Part shown: in pieces, positions 8,708-17,705 of the stretch
Layout: each line of letters opens with the position of its first letter
Position numbering within the stretch: position 1 is the stretch's first letter
Source: Nocardia veterana NBRC 100344
GTDB taxonomy: Bacteria > Actinomycetota > Actinomycetes > Mycobacteriales > Mycobacteriaceae
Direction: 5' to 3'
Length of the DNA stretch: 64,000 bases
NCBI RefSeq assembly: GCF_000308855.1
Contig: NZ_BAGM01000096.1
Location: 62,001 to 126,000 of the forward strand
The notes under the pieces: model-generated
Databases searched by the model: none
Told to the model about the DNA's origin: nothing
What the model saw: the letters and a program-made list of their open reading frames with translations, nothing else
Program-made: the position numbers and the translations under genes

Positions 8708-9571
8708 TCACAGCGAGCGCAACCGCGGCACCAACTCCGCCACGCGTTCGGTGTATTCCACCGGGTCCCGGTCGGGCATGATGTCGAACTGCGTGATACC
8801 CAGGGCCGCATACCGTTCGGCGTCCGCGACGAAGGCGTCGGTATCGTCCAGCACCGGCCCGACATAGGTCGCGGTCTTGCGGATGGCGTCGTAGTCGCGG
8901 CCCTCGTTCTCGCAGTGCGACCGCAGCACATCCAGTTTGTGCGCGACATCCTCCGGCGTGGCGGCGAACAGGTTGCACGCGTCCGCGTAGCGGGCCACGA
9001 ACAGCAACGTCTTCTTCTCCCCGCCGCCACCGACCAGAATCGGCGGCCGCGGCCGCGTCAACGGGGCTGGGACGCACAAGGTTTCGGCCAGCTGATAGTG
9101 CTTACCGGTATACGGGCCGTTGTCGTCGCTCCACATCTGCAGGCAGATCTGCAGCGTCTCCTCGAGCCGCTCGAAGCGCTCGCCCATCGGCACCAGCGGC
9201 ACGCCCAGCGCGCGCTGTTCGCGTTCGTACCACGAGGCGCCGATCCCGAGCTGCGCACGGCCGCCCGACAACACGTCGAGCGTCGTGACGATCTTGGCGA
9301 GCAGGCCCGGATACCGATACATCACGCCGGTCACCAGAACCGACAACCGCATGCGCTCGGTCAGCGCGGCCACATAGCCGAGGGTCGTATAGGCCTCCAG
9401 CATCGGCTCGTCGGCGGTACCGCGATGCTCCATCTGGAAATAGTGGTCCATCACGGTGAACTCGACGAATCCCGCTTCCTCGGCCACCCGCGCACTCTCC
9501 GCGATCGCACCGGCCGTGCGGGCCGGATCGGCGGGTGTCGAGAAGTTCCAGTAATGCAGGCTCAGTTCCAT
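8708..9571 (-). CDS. LLM-class F420-dependent oxidoreductase
   Basis: A 287-residue luciferase-like TIM barrel. Family marks are ELSLHYWNFSTPADP at the first strand, GFVEFTVMDHYFQ, the MRLSVLVTGVMYRYPGLLAK strand-helix that contains the cis-peptide region, and PPILVGGGGEKKTL. Actinobacterial members of this subgroup use coenzyme F420 (or FMN) for hydride transfer. The gene ends 13 bases from the convergent TetR stop. The substrate is not deducible. Confidence 0.85.
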   Translation of the reverse strand: MELSLHYWNFSTPADPARTAGAIAESARVAEEAGFVEFTVMDHYFQMEHRGTADEPMLEAYTTLGYVAALTERMRLSVLVTGVMYRYPGLLAKIVTTLDVLSGGRAQLGIGASWYEREQRALGVPLVPMGERFERLEETLQICLQMWSDDNGPYTGKHYQLAETLCVPAPLTRPRPPILVGGGGEKKTLLFVARYADACNLFAATPEDVAHKLDVLRSHCENEGRDYDAIRKTATYVGPVLDDTDAFVADAERYAALGITQFDIMPDRDPVEYTERVAELVPRLRSL

Positions 9572-9661
9572 GACGCCTCGATTCCGGTCGGAGGTGGACG
9601 ACGGACGATCCGCCGCCCACCCTATCCCCGCCGGCGCGCCACGGTGCGAACGGTGAATCCA

Positions 9662-10510
9662 CTATTCGAATGCCGAGCGGTGCGCCCACGCCCATTCCCG
9701 GAAGGTGCGCGCGGGACGGCCGGTCACCGACTCCACGGTCGGATGAATCACCGAGGTGAACGATTCCAGGGCGGTCGCGCGCAGCGCCATGATCGCGTCG
9801 GCCTGCACGGCGTCGACTCCCGCCGCCCACAGCGCCGCGTGCGCCTCCGCCGGTGTGGTCTGTACATAGCGCAGCGGGCGGCCCAGGACACCGGCGAGGA
9901 TGTCGGTTTGTTCGCCCGGTGAGAGTGCCTGCGGTCCCCCGAGGGTGTGCACCACGCCCTCGTGCCCGGGTTCGGTGAGCACCGCGACGGCGACCGCGGC
10001 GATATCGTCGGGATCGATCACGGCGACCCGGCCCTGCCCGAAGGGCGCGTAGACCGTGTCACGGGCCCGTACGGTCGCCGCCCAGTGCAGGGCGTTGGAC
10101 ATGAAACCCAAGGGCCGCAGGATCGTCCACGCCGGACCGCTGTCCCGCACGGCCTGCTCCCCGGCCCGGTGCCAGGTCGGGATCGGATCGGTGGCGGCCG
10201 GGTCACCGGCACGTCCCGAGGACAGCTTCACGATGTGTTCGACGCCGGCCCGCGCCGCCGCGACCGCGACGTTGCGGTCGTGCTCGGCGAGCGCGGGTCC
10301 GGAGGACACCAGCACCACCCGCGAAACTCCCGCCAGTGCGGCAGCCAGGGTCTCGGGGCGGCCGGGATCGCCGTAGACCACCTCGGCGGCGCCGGGCAGA
10401 TGCGCCTCGGCGGGCCGGCGGGTCACGGCGCGAACCGGGTGTCGCCCCGCCACCAGGCGGGCGATCACGGCGCGTCCGACGGTTCCGGTCGATCCGGTCA
10501 CGAGAATCAT
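9662..10510 (-). CDS. NmrA-like NAD(P)-binding protein (atypical SDR)
   Basis: A 282-residue Rossmann protein starting ILVTGSTGTVGRAVIARLVAG, the glycine-rich loop of NmrA/QOR2-type atypical SDRs, followed by RAVTRRP, the usual dinucleotide phosphate contact. The classical SDR YxxxK is missing. These proteins act as redox sensors or NADPH:quinone reductases. The ATG at 10510 is the first possible start before the Rossmann fold. It lies 91 bases upstream of the LLM gene in the same direction and may be co-transcribed with it. Confidence 0.82.
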   Translation of the reverse strand: MILVTGSTGTVGRAVIARLVAGRHPVRAVTRRPAEAHLPGAAEVVYGDPGRPETLAAALAGVSRVVLVSSGPALAEHDRNVAVAAARAGVEHIVKLSSGRAGDPAATDPIPTWHRAGEQAVRDSGPAWTILRPLGFMSNALHWAATVRARDTVYAPFGQGRVAVIDPDDIAAVAVAVLTEPGHEGVVHTLGGPQALSPGEQTDILAGVLGRPLRYVQTTPAEAHAALWAAGVDAVQADAIMALRATALESFTSVIHPTVESVTGRPARTFREWAWAHRSAFE

Positions 10511-10828
10511 GGGGGCACTCCTTTTCGAGCACGGGCGTCGGTTCCGAGCACGTGGTCCGGCACGGACGTCTTCCCGTCACGGGGGCTTACGCGCAGCCTG
10601 TGCGCCGCGCCGAGATCAGCGTTCCGGCGACGTCCACATTCCGGCCATCCAACGGCGCTGGGCCGCCGATATCCCCCGCAGAACAGTCGATCCGCGGCAA
10701 TTTCCTGCACACAACCGGCAACGGACCTGCGGTTCCCGCCACGATCCGGGCCACCGCGGCCGACAACGTGACTGCTTCGATATTGGTTAATCGTCCGCTA
10801 CTTGCCTTGCTGGACTTATCCTGCCCAC
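10511..10828. other. Divergent intergenic region, no gene seen
   Basis: About 320 bases between the leftward NmrA-like gene and the rightward HdeD-like gene. The segment 10770-10815 is relatively AT-rich and precedes the HdeD-like start directly. I see no ribosome site before that start, so a leaderless or near-leaderless transcript is possible. Confidence 0.35.
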
Positions 10829-11419
10829 ATGACAACCAGCAAAGAGGGAGTTTATGTAGGGCCACTGCATCAACTGGCCCGCGGAGCATGGCAATCGTTG
10901 CTGGTCATCGGCCTGCTGTCGGTGATCGTCGGCATCATCGTGCTCGTCTGGCCAGGCCCGACACTCGCCGTGGCCGGCGTCCTGTTCGGTGTCTACCTGC
11001 TGATTTCCGGAATCCTGCAGCTGGTCGCCGCATTCGGCCCCCATGTCAGCACCGGTTACCGAGTGCTGACCATGATCAGCGGCATCCTGTCGTTCATCCT
11101 GGCCTTCTTCAGTTTCCGCAGTATCGGCAACTCCCTGGTCCTGCTGGGTCTGTGGATCGGCATCAGCTGGCTGTTCCGCGGCATCGCCGCGATGATCGCG
11201 GGAGCCGAAGCGCCGCAAGGGGTTCCGGGTCGGGGCTGGTCGATCTTCTACGGCGTGCTGCTGCTGATCGGCGGCATCGCGCTGGTGGTCTGGCCGATCC
11301 ACTCGATCACGGTGCTGGCCCTGGTGGTCGGCTGGTGGCTGATCTTCATGGGCGTGATGGAGATCGTCTACGCCTTCGAGGTGCGCAGCGCGGCCAGGAA
11401 GACGCCGGCCGAACTCTAG
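10829..11419 (+). CDS. HdeD-family acid-resistance-type membrane protein
   Basis: A 196-residue integral membrane protein with about six hydrophobic helices arranged as an internal repeat of the DUF308/HdeD unit: SLLVIGLLSVIVGIIVLVWPGP near the start and VLLLIGGIALVVWPIHS in the second half, both ending with the characteristic VWP. HdeD in enterobacteria supports acid resistance; the role in actinobacteria is not established. ATG 10829 is preferred over TTG 10802. A hairpin terminator follows. Confidence 0.85.
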   Translation: MTTSKEGVYVGPLHQLARGAWQSLLVIGLLSVIVGIIVLVWPGPTLAVAGVLFGVYLLISGILQLVAAFGPHVSTGYRVLTMISGILSFILAFFSFRSIGNSLVLLGLWIGISWLFRGIAAMIAGAEAPQGVPGRGWSIFYGVLLLIGGIALVVWPIHSITVLALVVGWWLIFMGVMEIVYAFEVRSAARKTPAEL

Positions 11420-11432
11420 CCGTTCGGCCGAT

Positions 11433-11462
11433 GCGCCCCGGGCTGCGTTCCGCCCGGGGCGC
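11433..11462 (+). terminator. Hairpin terminator after the HdeD-like gene
   Basis: Perfect 10-bp arms (GCGCCCCGGG and complement) with a 10-base loop, 13 bases after the stop codon at 11419. Confidence 0.55.
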
Positions 11463-11625
11463 GCCCGTTTCCACAACGCCCGGATTCGGGCGGTAATACC
11501 CGGATAACGGCCGGTCACACGCTATTACTCCAGTCCGGTGACTATAGGCACATGTGCCTGCGAACCGGGCCCCGCACTTGCTACCGTCGGGTCCCCTAAC
11601 CGGTTGCCCGCAAGGAGATTTCACC

Positions 11626-11889
11626 ATGGGTATCATCACGATGATCATCATCGGCCTCATCGCCGGCGCCATCGCTCGCCTCCTGGTTCCCGGCAAGGAG
11701 GACTTCGGCTGGATCCTGACCATCGTGCTCGGCATCGTCGGCGGTTACGTCGGCGGCACCTTGGGCAGTCTGGTCTTCGCGCCGCACAAGTTCAGCGTGC
11801 ACCCGCCCGTCCAGCACACCTTCCTCGGTGCCATCGTGGGCGCGGTGATCATCCTGGTCATCTACAAGGCGATTCGCAGTCGCGCCTGA
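11626..11889 (+). CDS. GlsB/YeaQ/YmgE-family small membrane protein
   Basis: An 87-residue protein with three hydrophobic helices and the family pattern GLIAGAIARLLVPG at residues 9-22, then GWILTIVLGIVGGYVGG, and AHKF-type residues before a last helix. The ATG at 11626 has an AAGGAGA ribosome site 7 bases upstream, which settles the start against longer open frames. Homologues are stress-induced membrane proteins linked to envelope stress; the mechanism is unknown. Confidence 0.88.
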   Translation: MGIITMIIIGLIAGAIARLLVPGKEDFGWILTIVLGIVGGYVGGTLGSLVFAPHKFSVHPPVQHTFLGAIVGAVIILVIYKAIRSRA

Positions 11890-11899
11890 GAACACCGCG

Positions 11900-11933
11900 A
11901 ACCGGCCGGGCGGCGTAGGCAGCCCGGCCGGTT
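11900..11933. terminator. Bidirectional terminator between GlsB-like and MCE genes
   Basis: Perfect 12-bp arms (AACCGGCCGGGC and complement) with a 10-base loop, located between two convergent stop codons (11889 and 11946). Confidence 0.6.
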
Positions 11934-11945
11934 CCGGGTAATGGG

Positions 11946-12989
11946 TCAGGGCCGACAGACCGCCGACTGCGAGTGGCCGCCGATCTGCGACCAGAGCCCG
12001 CGCGGGAACAGGATCCCGTACAACGAGATGTCCAACGAACACAGATAGGCCGTGGCATAGGTGCCGTCGGCGGTGAATTTGCCGACATCGGACAGGATTC
12101 CGGGCAGATCGATCGCCGCCTGATCCAGCTTCGCCCCGTTGTCGATCAGCAGGGTCAGCGCATCGCGGGTGGAATTCTGCGCCGGCGCCAGCTTCGGCTG
12201 CACCTGCGAGACCATCGCCACCAGGCTGTCACTGGCGGCGGCGATCTGCTCGGTCGACGCCAGCAGCGACCGGCCCTGATCGTAGAGGCCGCCGATCAGG
12301 GCCCGAGTCTGGGTGATCAGCGTCTCCAGTTCGCCGCTGCGCCGGGCCAGCCCCGACATCACCCCGGACAGATTGACGATGATGTCGCCCAGGATCGCAT
12401 CGCGGCGCTGAAAATCCGAGGCCAGCGCCGCGGCCTGAGTGATGAAGGCGGACAACGAGACTCCGTCGCCCTGAAGCGCCTGGATCAGGGTCGTGGACAA
12501 ATCGTTGACCTGCTCGGGAAGCAGGTTCTCGAACAGCGGCTGGAAACCGTTGAGGAATGCCGAGATGTCGAAGGAAGGCTCGGTGCGCTCCAGCGGAATC
12601 CGGCTTCCGGCCTTCAGAATATGCGAATCGGGCGCGGTGCCCGGCGCCAGCGCCAAATAGCGCTGACCGATCAGATTCTGATACCGGACCAGCGCCTTGG
12701 TGTCGCTGTAGAGATGCTGATTGCGCTGCACCTCGAAGGTCACCTTGGCCAGATGCTTATTGGTCTTCGGATCGCGATCCAGCCCGATCGCGGTGACCTT
12801 GCCGACCCGCACCCCGGCGATGCGCACATCGTCGTTGGGGCGCAGACCGAGCACATCGCTGAAAATCGCCGAATACGTGTCGGTGCGGCCGTTCACCGTG
12901 CGCGCCAGGGTATTCCAGATGACCACCGTCACCAGCACCGAGACGAGGGCGAACGCACCGAACCCGATTGCCTGCTTGCGGATGCTCAT
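11946..12989 (-). CDS. Orphan MCE-family (MlaD-domain) protein
   Basis: A 347-residue MCE protein: one N-terminal hydrophobic helix (GFGAFALVSVLVTVVIW), then the MlaD domain with GLRPNDDVRIAGVRVGKV and LVRYQNLIGQRYLAL, followed by a long helical region and a C-terminus with two cysteines (CSLDISLYG and AVCRP). MCE proteins form a periplasmic tube that moves lipids such as sterols or mycolates between membranes, normally as six paralogues plus two YrbE permeases. None of those partners is present on either side. ATG 12989 is chosen so that the membrane helix is at the N-terminus; earlier in-frame starts exist. Confidence 0.88.
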   Translation of the reverse strand: MSIRKQAIGFGAFALVSVLVTVVIWNTLARTVNGRTDTYSAIFSDVLGLRPNDDVRIAGVRVGKVTAIGLDRDPKTNKHLAKVTFEVQRNQHLYSDTKALVRYQNLIGQRYLALAPGTAPDSHILKAGSRIPLERTEPSFDISAFLNGFQPLFENLLPEQVNDLSTTLIQALQGDGVSLSAFITQAAALASDFQRRDAILGDIIVNLSGVMSGLARRSGELETLITQTRALIGGLYDQGRSLLASTEQIAAASDSLVAMVSQVQPKLAPAQNSTRDALTLLIDNGAKLDQAAIDLPGILSDVGKFTADGTYATAYLCSLDISLYGILFPRGLWSQIGGHSQSAVCRP

Positions 12990-13172
12990 CGGCACCCGGA
13001 ACCACGGACGAGCAAACCACGCCTCCTCGAACTTCCCGACGAAACCCGAACACTGGCAATGATTGCGTTGATCGCAGGCACTGTAGTCGGCCCGAACCTC
13101 GCGTGACCTGCGCCACGCCGGGCATGACCGGGGATCGGCCACCCGGGCGAACACAAGCGGACCCGGTGAACG

Positions 13173-13207
13173 ACAACAGCCCGACGCCGGTGGCGTCGGG
13201 CTGTTGT
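13173..13207 (-). terminator. Perfect 16-bp hairpin after the membrane/coiled-coil gene
   Basis: Arms of 16 bp with no mismatch around a GGT loop, 38 bases downstream of the stop at 13246 in the leftward direction. It has no U-tract. It probably ends that transcript and insulates the MCE gene. Confidence 0.6.
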
Positions 13208-13245
13208 GCAGACGGTACGACGACAGCCGTACCGGAGGCCGGTGA

Positions 13246-14442
13246 TCAGTCCACGATCGACCCGTTGGATGCCGCGCGCTGCTTGGCCGCACGAGCGCGC
13301 TTACGCTCGGCACGCAGTTCGGCGAGTTCCTGTTCCAGGGTGTCGGCGATCCGGAACTGGCCGGTGTCGTAGGCGCTCAGCGGATCCGAGTCGTCGTCAC
13401 CATCGGATTTGGTGGACTTGTCCTTCTTGCCGTCGGCCACCGAGTCCGCGGCGTCGGTATCGGATCGGCGGCTGGACGTCTTCGGTGTCCAGAGGTCGGG
13501 TTCCACGACCGGATCGACCGTCTCGACGGTCTGCGAATCCTTGGCGGCCGGCTCGCCGGGCGCGTTGTCGGTGACGCCGGGCAGCGCGGCCATCGGGGCC
13601 GGACGGGTATCCGGGGCGGCCTGCCGGATGAAGCTGACGAAGGTCGGCATGCTGCGACGGATCTGTTCGGCCGGATCGGGCAGATCGCGGATCTGCTCGG
13701 TGGCCTGGGTGATCGCTTGGCCGTAGCGCTGGCTCGCCGCATCGTGGACCAGCAGCGCGACACCGATCATCACCGGCGCCACGGCGTGCACGCCGACGTT
13801 GTACCAGTCGCCGCTGCGCAGATACGGATAGGTGTTGAGGCCGACAGTCAGCGCCAGCAGGGCGAGTTCGGCCAGGGCGACCTGGCGGCGGTTCTCGAGA
13901 ATGCCCCATTCGGCGACCTTGTTGGTGCCGATCATGATGATGACCAGACAGACGCTGATCATGCCCTCGAGCAGGTAGCTGAACCAGTACAGCGGATCGG
14001 TGGGCCCGCCGGGCGCGATGTTGTGCTGCACGTTGACCGCCGACCACAGCATGCCGGCGATGACGACGCCCGCGAGTGCGCGCATCGACCAGGCGCGGTG
14101 TCGGTAGAGCGAGGCCAACTTCGCATGCGGGCTGGATTCTCGTCGCTGCGCCGCAATTGCCTTGCGGGCCATCAACAGATCTCGCATATCGGCCTTTGCG
14201 ATCGCTTCGGAGGTCTGCCTGGCGCGGTCGGACGTGGCTGCCGCCGCCTGTACATTCTTCCAACGCTGTTCGCGTTCCTGCTCGCGGATCTTCTCCGCGA
14301 GTTCGCGCTCGGCCTGCAGCTCGTTCTCCGAGAGGGCCTCGGTCAGCGCCGGATCGAACTGATACGCAAGCCGCCCGCGGGCCTTCTCGACGCGTCGCGC
14401 GAGCTGCCTGACCTCATCCTCTCCGGGGTGTTCGACGGTCAA
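13246..14442 (-). CDS. Membrane protein with charged helical ends, of unknown function
   Basis: A 398-residue protein in three parts. Residues 1-120 are highly charged and helical (coiled-coil-like; ELAEKIREQEREQRW). Residues 120-250 hold four membrane helices, starting with RALAGVVIAGMLWSAVNVQHN and including LLEGMISVCLVIIMIG. The last 150 are acidic and disordered, with a second charged helix LAELRAERKRARAAKQR. The membrane core reminds me of DUF2637/SpdB-type proteins of actinobacterial conjugative elements, but no other transfer gene is near. The start at TTG 14442 is uncertain. Both soluble ends should lie on the same side of the membrane. Confidence 0.6.
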   Translation of the reverse strand: MTVEHPGEDEVRQLARRVEKARGRLAYQFDPALTEALSENELQAERELAEKIREQEREQRWKNVQAAAATSDRARQTSEAIAKADMRDLLMARKAIAAQRRESSPHAKLASLYRHRAWSMRALAGVVIAGMLWSAVNVQHNIAPGGPTDPLYWFSYLLEGMISVCLVIIMIGTNKVAEWGILENRRQVALAELALLALTVGLNTYPYLRSGDWYNVGVHAVAPVMIGVALLVHDAASQRYGQAITQATEQIRDLPDPAEQIRRSMPTFVSFIRQAAPDTRPAPMAALPGVTDNAPGEPAAKDSQTVETVDPVVEPDLWTPKTSSRRSDTDAADSVADGKKDKSTKSDGDDDSDPLSAYDTGQFRIADTLEQELAELRAERKRARAAKQRAASNGSIVD

Positions 14443-14722
14443 CTAGACCACCGCCCGGTGAGATACGGTGGCCGGCAAGTGTTCACGAAGTGGGAACGGC
14501 ACATGCCATTCATAGTCGATGAACCGCCATCTGCGAAACTGCGGATTTGCCCCAATGCCAGACTTATTCGGCGTGTCGCGCGCGGCACGCCGTATCGGCG
14601 TGTCGCAATGGGTCTGCGTGGCAGCGAGTTTCGCCCGGTTCGGCGCGCGGCGGGACGGGCAGGCGGGCAGTGTTGGGACGTGCCGGCGCTCGAGCCGCGC
14701 GGCGAAGGAATCCGCGCGGCGC

Positions 14723-15073
14723 TCAGGCGGCCGCGGCGCGGGCGAGCATCCGGCGCACCTCGTCCGGATCCTCGACGTCGACCACGATCCGGGTGAATTC
14801 GGTACCGGACAGCTCGATCCGGAGGCCGCGCCCGTCGAATCGGGTGTCCCAGAACTCCTTGCGGCCCTTCCCGCGGAAGATCCCCGCCGCGATCACCCCG
14901 GGGAAGAATGTTCCCGGTGCGCGCATCCACGGCGGCCGCAGATCGACCTCGGCGGGCGCGATCTCGGTGACATGGGACAGATCGAAGCGGACCCGCTCGC
15001 AGAGCGCGAGCAATCGATGGGTGCCGCGAACGTGCACGGTGGCCGTCGTCCCCGTGATCTCGATATCGACCAT
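14723..15073 (-). CDS. Small conserved protein of unknown function
   Basis: A 116-residue soluble protein rich in beta strands. It starts VDIEITGTTATVHVRGTH and contains PPWMRAPGTFFPGVIAAG near the middle and RIVVDVEDPDEVRRMLARA at the end. The pattern (strand-rich core with a final helix) resembles PH-like bacterial domains but I cannot assign a family. The ATG at 15073 has a GACGAGG ribosome site 6 bases upstream and is preferred over the ATG at 15112. It stands alone between the SDR and membrane-protein genes. Confidence 0.65.
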   Translation of the reverse strand: MVDIEITGTTATVHVRGTHRLLALCERVRFDLSHVTEIAPAEVDLRPPWMRAPGTFFPGVIAAGIFRGKGRKEFWDTRFDGRGLRIELSGTEFTRIVVDVEDPDEVRRMLARAAAA

Positions 15074-15201
15074 CACACACCTCGTCTCGCCGAGTACTTC
15101 CTCGGGATCCATGGTGCCGAGCGGTCCTGACCGGAAACTGTGCCGATCCTATGATTTTTCTCAGATTCGACCGCGCCCGCCGAATCCGGGCGCCGGCCCG
15201 G

Positions 15202-16113
15202 TCAGCGGGCGCGATCGGCGAGGATGCGCTCCTCCAGCCGCCGGGTCAGCGACCGCACCCGCTCGTCGACGGTGAGTTTGCGATCCAGCGCCACGTTGAC
15301 CACCCCGCGCAGCAGCGCGTAGGGCTCCCAGCCCACGGGCGCCACCACGCGGGCGGCCCGGCGTTCGATCGCACCGGCCAGCACCTCGGCCGCGCGGCGC
15401 GCGCTGATCCGCTGATCGAGGGGCCAGGGCAGCAGGGCGCCGAATTCGGCGCCCAGTTCGTCGGCGTCCAGCGTTTCGTGCGTCATGGCGGTCTCGACCA
15501 CGCCGAAGTAGGCGATTCCGGCGGTGGCGCCGGTGCCGCCCAGTTCCACCCGCAGTGCGCGGCCCAGCTGTTCCACCCCCGCCTTGCTCACCATGTAGGG
15601 CGAGCCACCCATCCCGGGTGCGAACGCCGCACACGAGGACACCACGACGATGTGACCGCGAGCCGCGATGACGTCGTCGAGAGCCGGCTGCACGGTGTTG
15701 AACGCACCGGTGAGGTTGATCGCCAGCACCCGGTCGAACTCCTCCGGATCCAGCAGTCGCACCGTCGCGGGACGCGGGACGACACCCGCGTTGGCGACCA
15801 CCACATCGATGCGGCCGAAGCTCTCGCGCACCTGCCCGACCGCCAGGCGGACGCCCTCGCGGTCGGCCACGTCCACCGTGATCGCGACGGCGCGGATGCC
15901 GAGGGCGGCCGCGCCCGCCCGGACTGCGTCGGCGTCGATGTCGAACAGCGCCACGTAGGCGCCGCGCTCGTACAGCAGCCGGGCGAGCTCGTAGCCGATA
16001 CCGGCCGCGCCGCCGGTGATCACCACGACCTTGTCCCGCGGATCGAAACGCTCACCGGCGCCGAGCACCGGCGACAGCAGCGCGCGCACCATATCGAACG
16101 GACCAGTGATCAT
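15202..16113 (-). CDS. Short-chain dehydrogenase coupled to the flavin monooxygenase
   Basis: A 303-residue SDR with TGGAAGIGYELA near residue 33, ANAGVVPR, catalytic SSCAAF and YMVSK. The ATG at 16113 overlaps the stop codon of the monooxygenase gene (ATGA), so the frame extending further upstream is not used. It is the last gene of the leftward operon starting at 19669. By analogy with mycobacterial monooxygenase-SDR pairs it may reduce or oxidise the ketone/alcohol partner of the Baeyer-Villiger substrate; this is inference. Confidence 0.85.
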   Translation of the reverse strand: MITGPFDMVRALLSPVLGAGERFDPRDKVVVITGGAAGIGYELARLLYERGAYVALFDIDADAVRAGAAALGIRAVAITVDVADREGVRLAVGQVRESFGRIDVVVANAGVVPRPATVRLLDPEEFDRVLAINLTGAFNTVQPALDDVIAARGHIVVVSSCAAFAPGMGGSPYMVSKAGVEQLGRALRVELGGTGATAGIAYFGVVETAMTHETLDADELGAEFGALLPWPLDQRISARRAAEVLAGAIERRAARVVAPVGWEPYALLRGVVNVALDRKLTVDERVRSLTRRLEERILADRAR

Positions 16114-17633
16114 CGGACGGCGCTCATCTCTGCGTGGTTCGGTTCCGGGTGGGCCGCGCGTCGGCTCAGGAGGTAGGAATCGGCGTCGAAGCGCGCGACC
16201 CGGCGACGATATTCGAAACTCCAGTTCGGGTACAGCCCGGCGTTCTCCCCCTTGTCTGTGGTGTAGTAGCTGTCGCAGCCGCCGCCCAGCCACACGGTGT
16301 CGCGGCTGCGCCGATGCATCTCGTCGAGGAATCGGTTCTGCACCGACGCCCGGACCTCGACGCGGTCGATCTCGTTGTCGCGCATCGTGCGCAGCGCGTC
16401 CACGATGTAGCCGATCTGCGATTCGATCATGTAGATGGCGGACTGGTTCCCGGCCGCGCCGAACGGTCCGAGGGTGAGGAACATGTTGGGGAAACCGGCG
16501 ATGGCGGCACCCAGATAGCTGCTCGGCCGGCGGCGGTAGTGATCGGCCACCGAGAGCTCCCCGGATCCGATGATCCGGTCGTAGAGCTGCGGTATCGCAC
16601 CGAATCCGGTCCCCCACACGATCGTGTCGACCGGATACGCGCTGCCGTCGGCGGTGACGATCGCATCCGGCCGGATCTCGGCGATGGAATCCGTCACCAC
16701 CTCCACATCGGGGCGAGTGAGCGCCGGATAGTAGGCGTCGGAGAAGATCGCCCGCTTACATCCGATCATGTAGTCGGGGGTGAGTTTGCGCCGCAGTTCC
16801 GGATCGCGCACCTGCCGCCGCAGCTGTAGCGCCGACAGCATCTGGAAGGGGTGGCGGAAGCGGCGGTCGACGAATCCGACCAGCCCGAAACTCTCGATGC
16901 CCGCGTAGTAGGCCCCGCGCAGCGCGGTGCCCAGTACCGGCAGCCGGCGCAGCAGGGCCCGCTCCGGCCCGAGGGTGGGCCGATCGAACCGGGACACGAT
17001 CCACGGCGCCGAGCGCTGGAAGACGGTCAGCCGCCGGGCCTTCGGCGCGATCTCGGGAATGAACTGCACGGCCGAGGCGCCCGTTCCGACGACGGCGATC
17101 CGCTCGCCGGTGAGATCGTGGTCGTGATCCCAGTGCAGCGAATGGAACTGGGTGCCCCGGAAGCTCTCCCGCCCCGGCACGTTCGGAATCTTCGCCTCAC
17201 TGAACGGGCCGACCGCGGAGATCAGGACGTCCGCGCTCAGCACGCCGCGGCCGGTGTGGACCAGCCACCGCCGCCGCGCCTCGTCCCACTGCGCGCGGTG
17301 TACCTCGCTGCCGAACCGCATATGCCGCACCACATCGTGACGGTGGGCCACGCCGCGCAGATAGTCCAAAATCTCCGGCTGCCGACCGTAGGTGCGCGAC
17401 CAGTCCGGATTGGGGGCGAACGAATACGAGTACAGCTGCGACGGCACATCGCAGGCGCAGCCGGGATAGGTGTTGGCCTGCCAGGTGCCGCCGAGGTCGG
17501 CCGCTCGTTCGAGAATCACGAAATCCTCGAATCCGGCCGCCCGCAACGACACCGCGAGTCCGATACCGGCGACGCCGGCGCCGATCACCGCGATCGGAGT
17601 GTGTTCGTCGGGTGCGCTCTCGATTGCTGCCAT
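16110..17633 (-). CDS. FAD/NADPH flavin-containing monooxygenase (Baeyer-Villiger type)
   Basis: A 507-residue flavoprotein. FAD-binding GAGVAGIGLAVSL lies at residues 18-30, GGTWQANTYPGCACDVP next, then the Baeyer-Villiger-like fingerprint FRGTQFHSLHWDHD near residue 163 and the NADPH loop VVGTGASAVQFIPE. The canonical fingerprint ends in W-P/D, and here it is W-D. Enzymes of this group insert oxygen next to ketones or hydroxylate. It is third in an operon with a diiron-like hydrolase and a ferredoxin reductase, so a lipid, fatty alcohol or ketone substrate is plausible. Confidence 0.88.
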   Translation of the reverse strand: MAAIESAPDEHTPIAVIGAGVAGIGLAVSLRAAGFEDFVILERAADLGGTWQANTYPGCACDVPSQLYSYSFAPNPDWSRTYGRQPEILDYLRGVAHRHDVVRHMRFGSEVHRAQWDEARRRWLVHTGRGVLSADVLISAVGPFSEAKIPNVPGRESFRGTQFHSLHWDHDHDLTGERIAVVGTGASAVQFIPEIAPKARRLTVFQRSAPWIVSRFDRPTLGPERALLRRLPVLGTALRGAYYAGIESFGLVGFVDRRFRHPFQMLSALQLRRQVRDPELRRKLTPDYMIGCKRAIFSDAYYPALTRPDVEVVTDSIAEIRPDAIVTADGSAYPVDTIVWGTGFGAIPQLYDRIIGSGELSVADHYRRRPSSYLGAAIAGFPNMFLTLGPFGAAGNQSAIYMIESQIGYIVDALRTMRDNEIDRVEVRASVQNRFLDEMHRRSRDTVWLGGGCDSYYTTDKGENAGLYPNWSFEYRRRVARFDADSYLLSRRAAHPEPNHAEMSAVR

Positions 17634-17705
17634 GTCGAATTCCTTTCGGTGCGGGCGTCGTTGCCCGGCGGCGCCGGCCGGTATCGGCGACCGGCGCCGG
17701 GCTGC

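Noticed and set aside
17640..17700. GC-rich inverted repeat between the monooxygenase and the ferredoxin reductase
   Set aside because: Arms are imperfect, and a terminator inside an otherwise overlapping operon is unlikely; it may only be a processing or attenuation hairpin.
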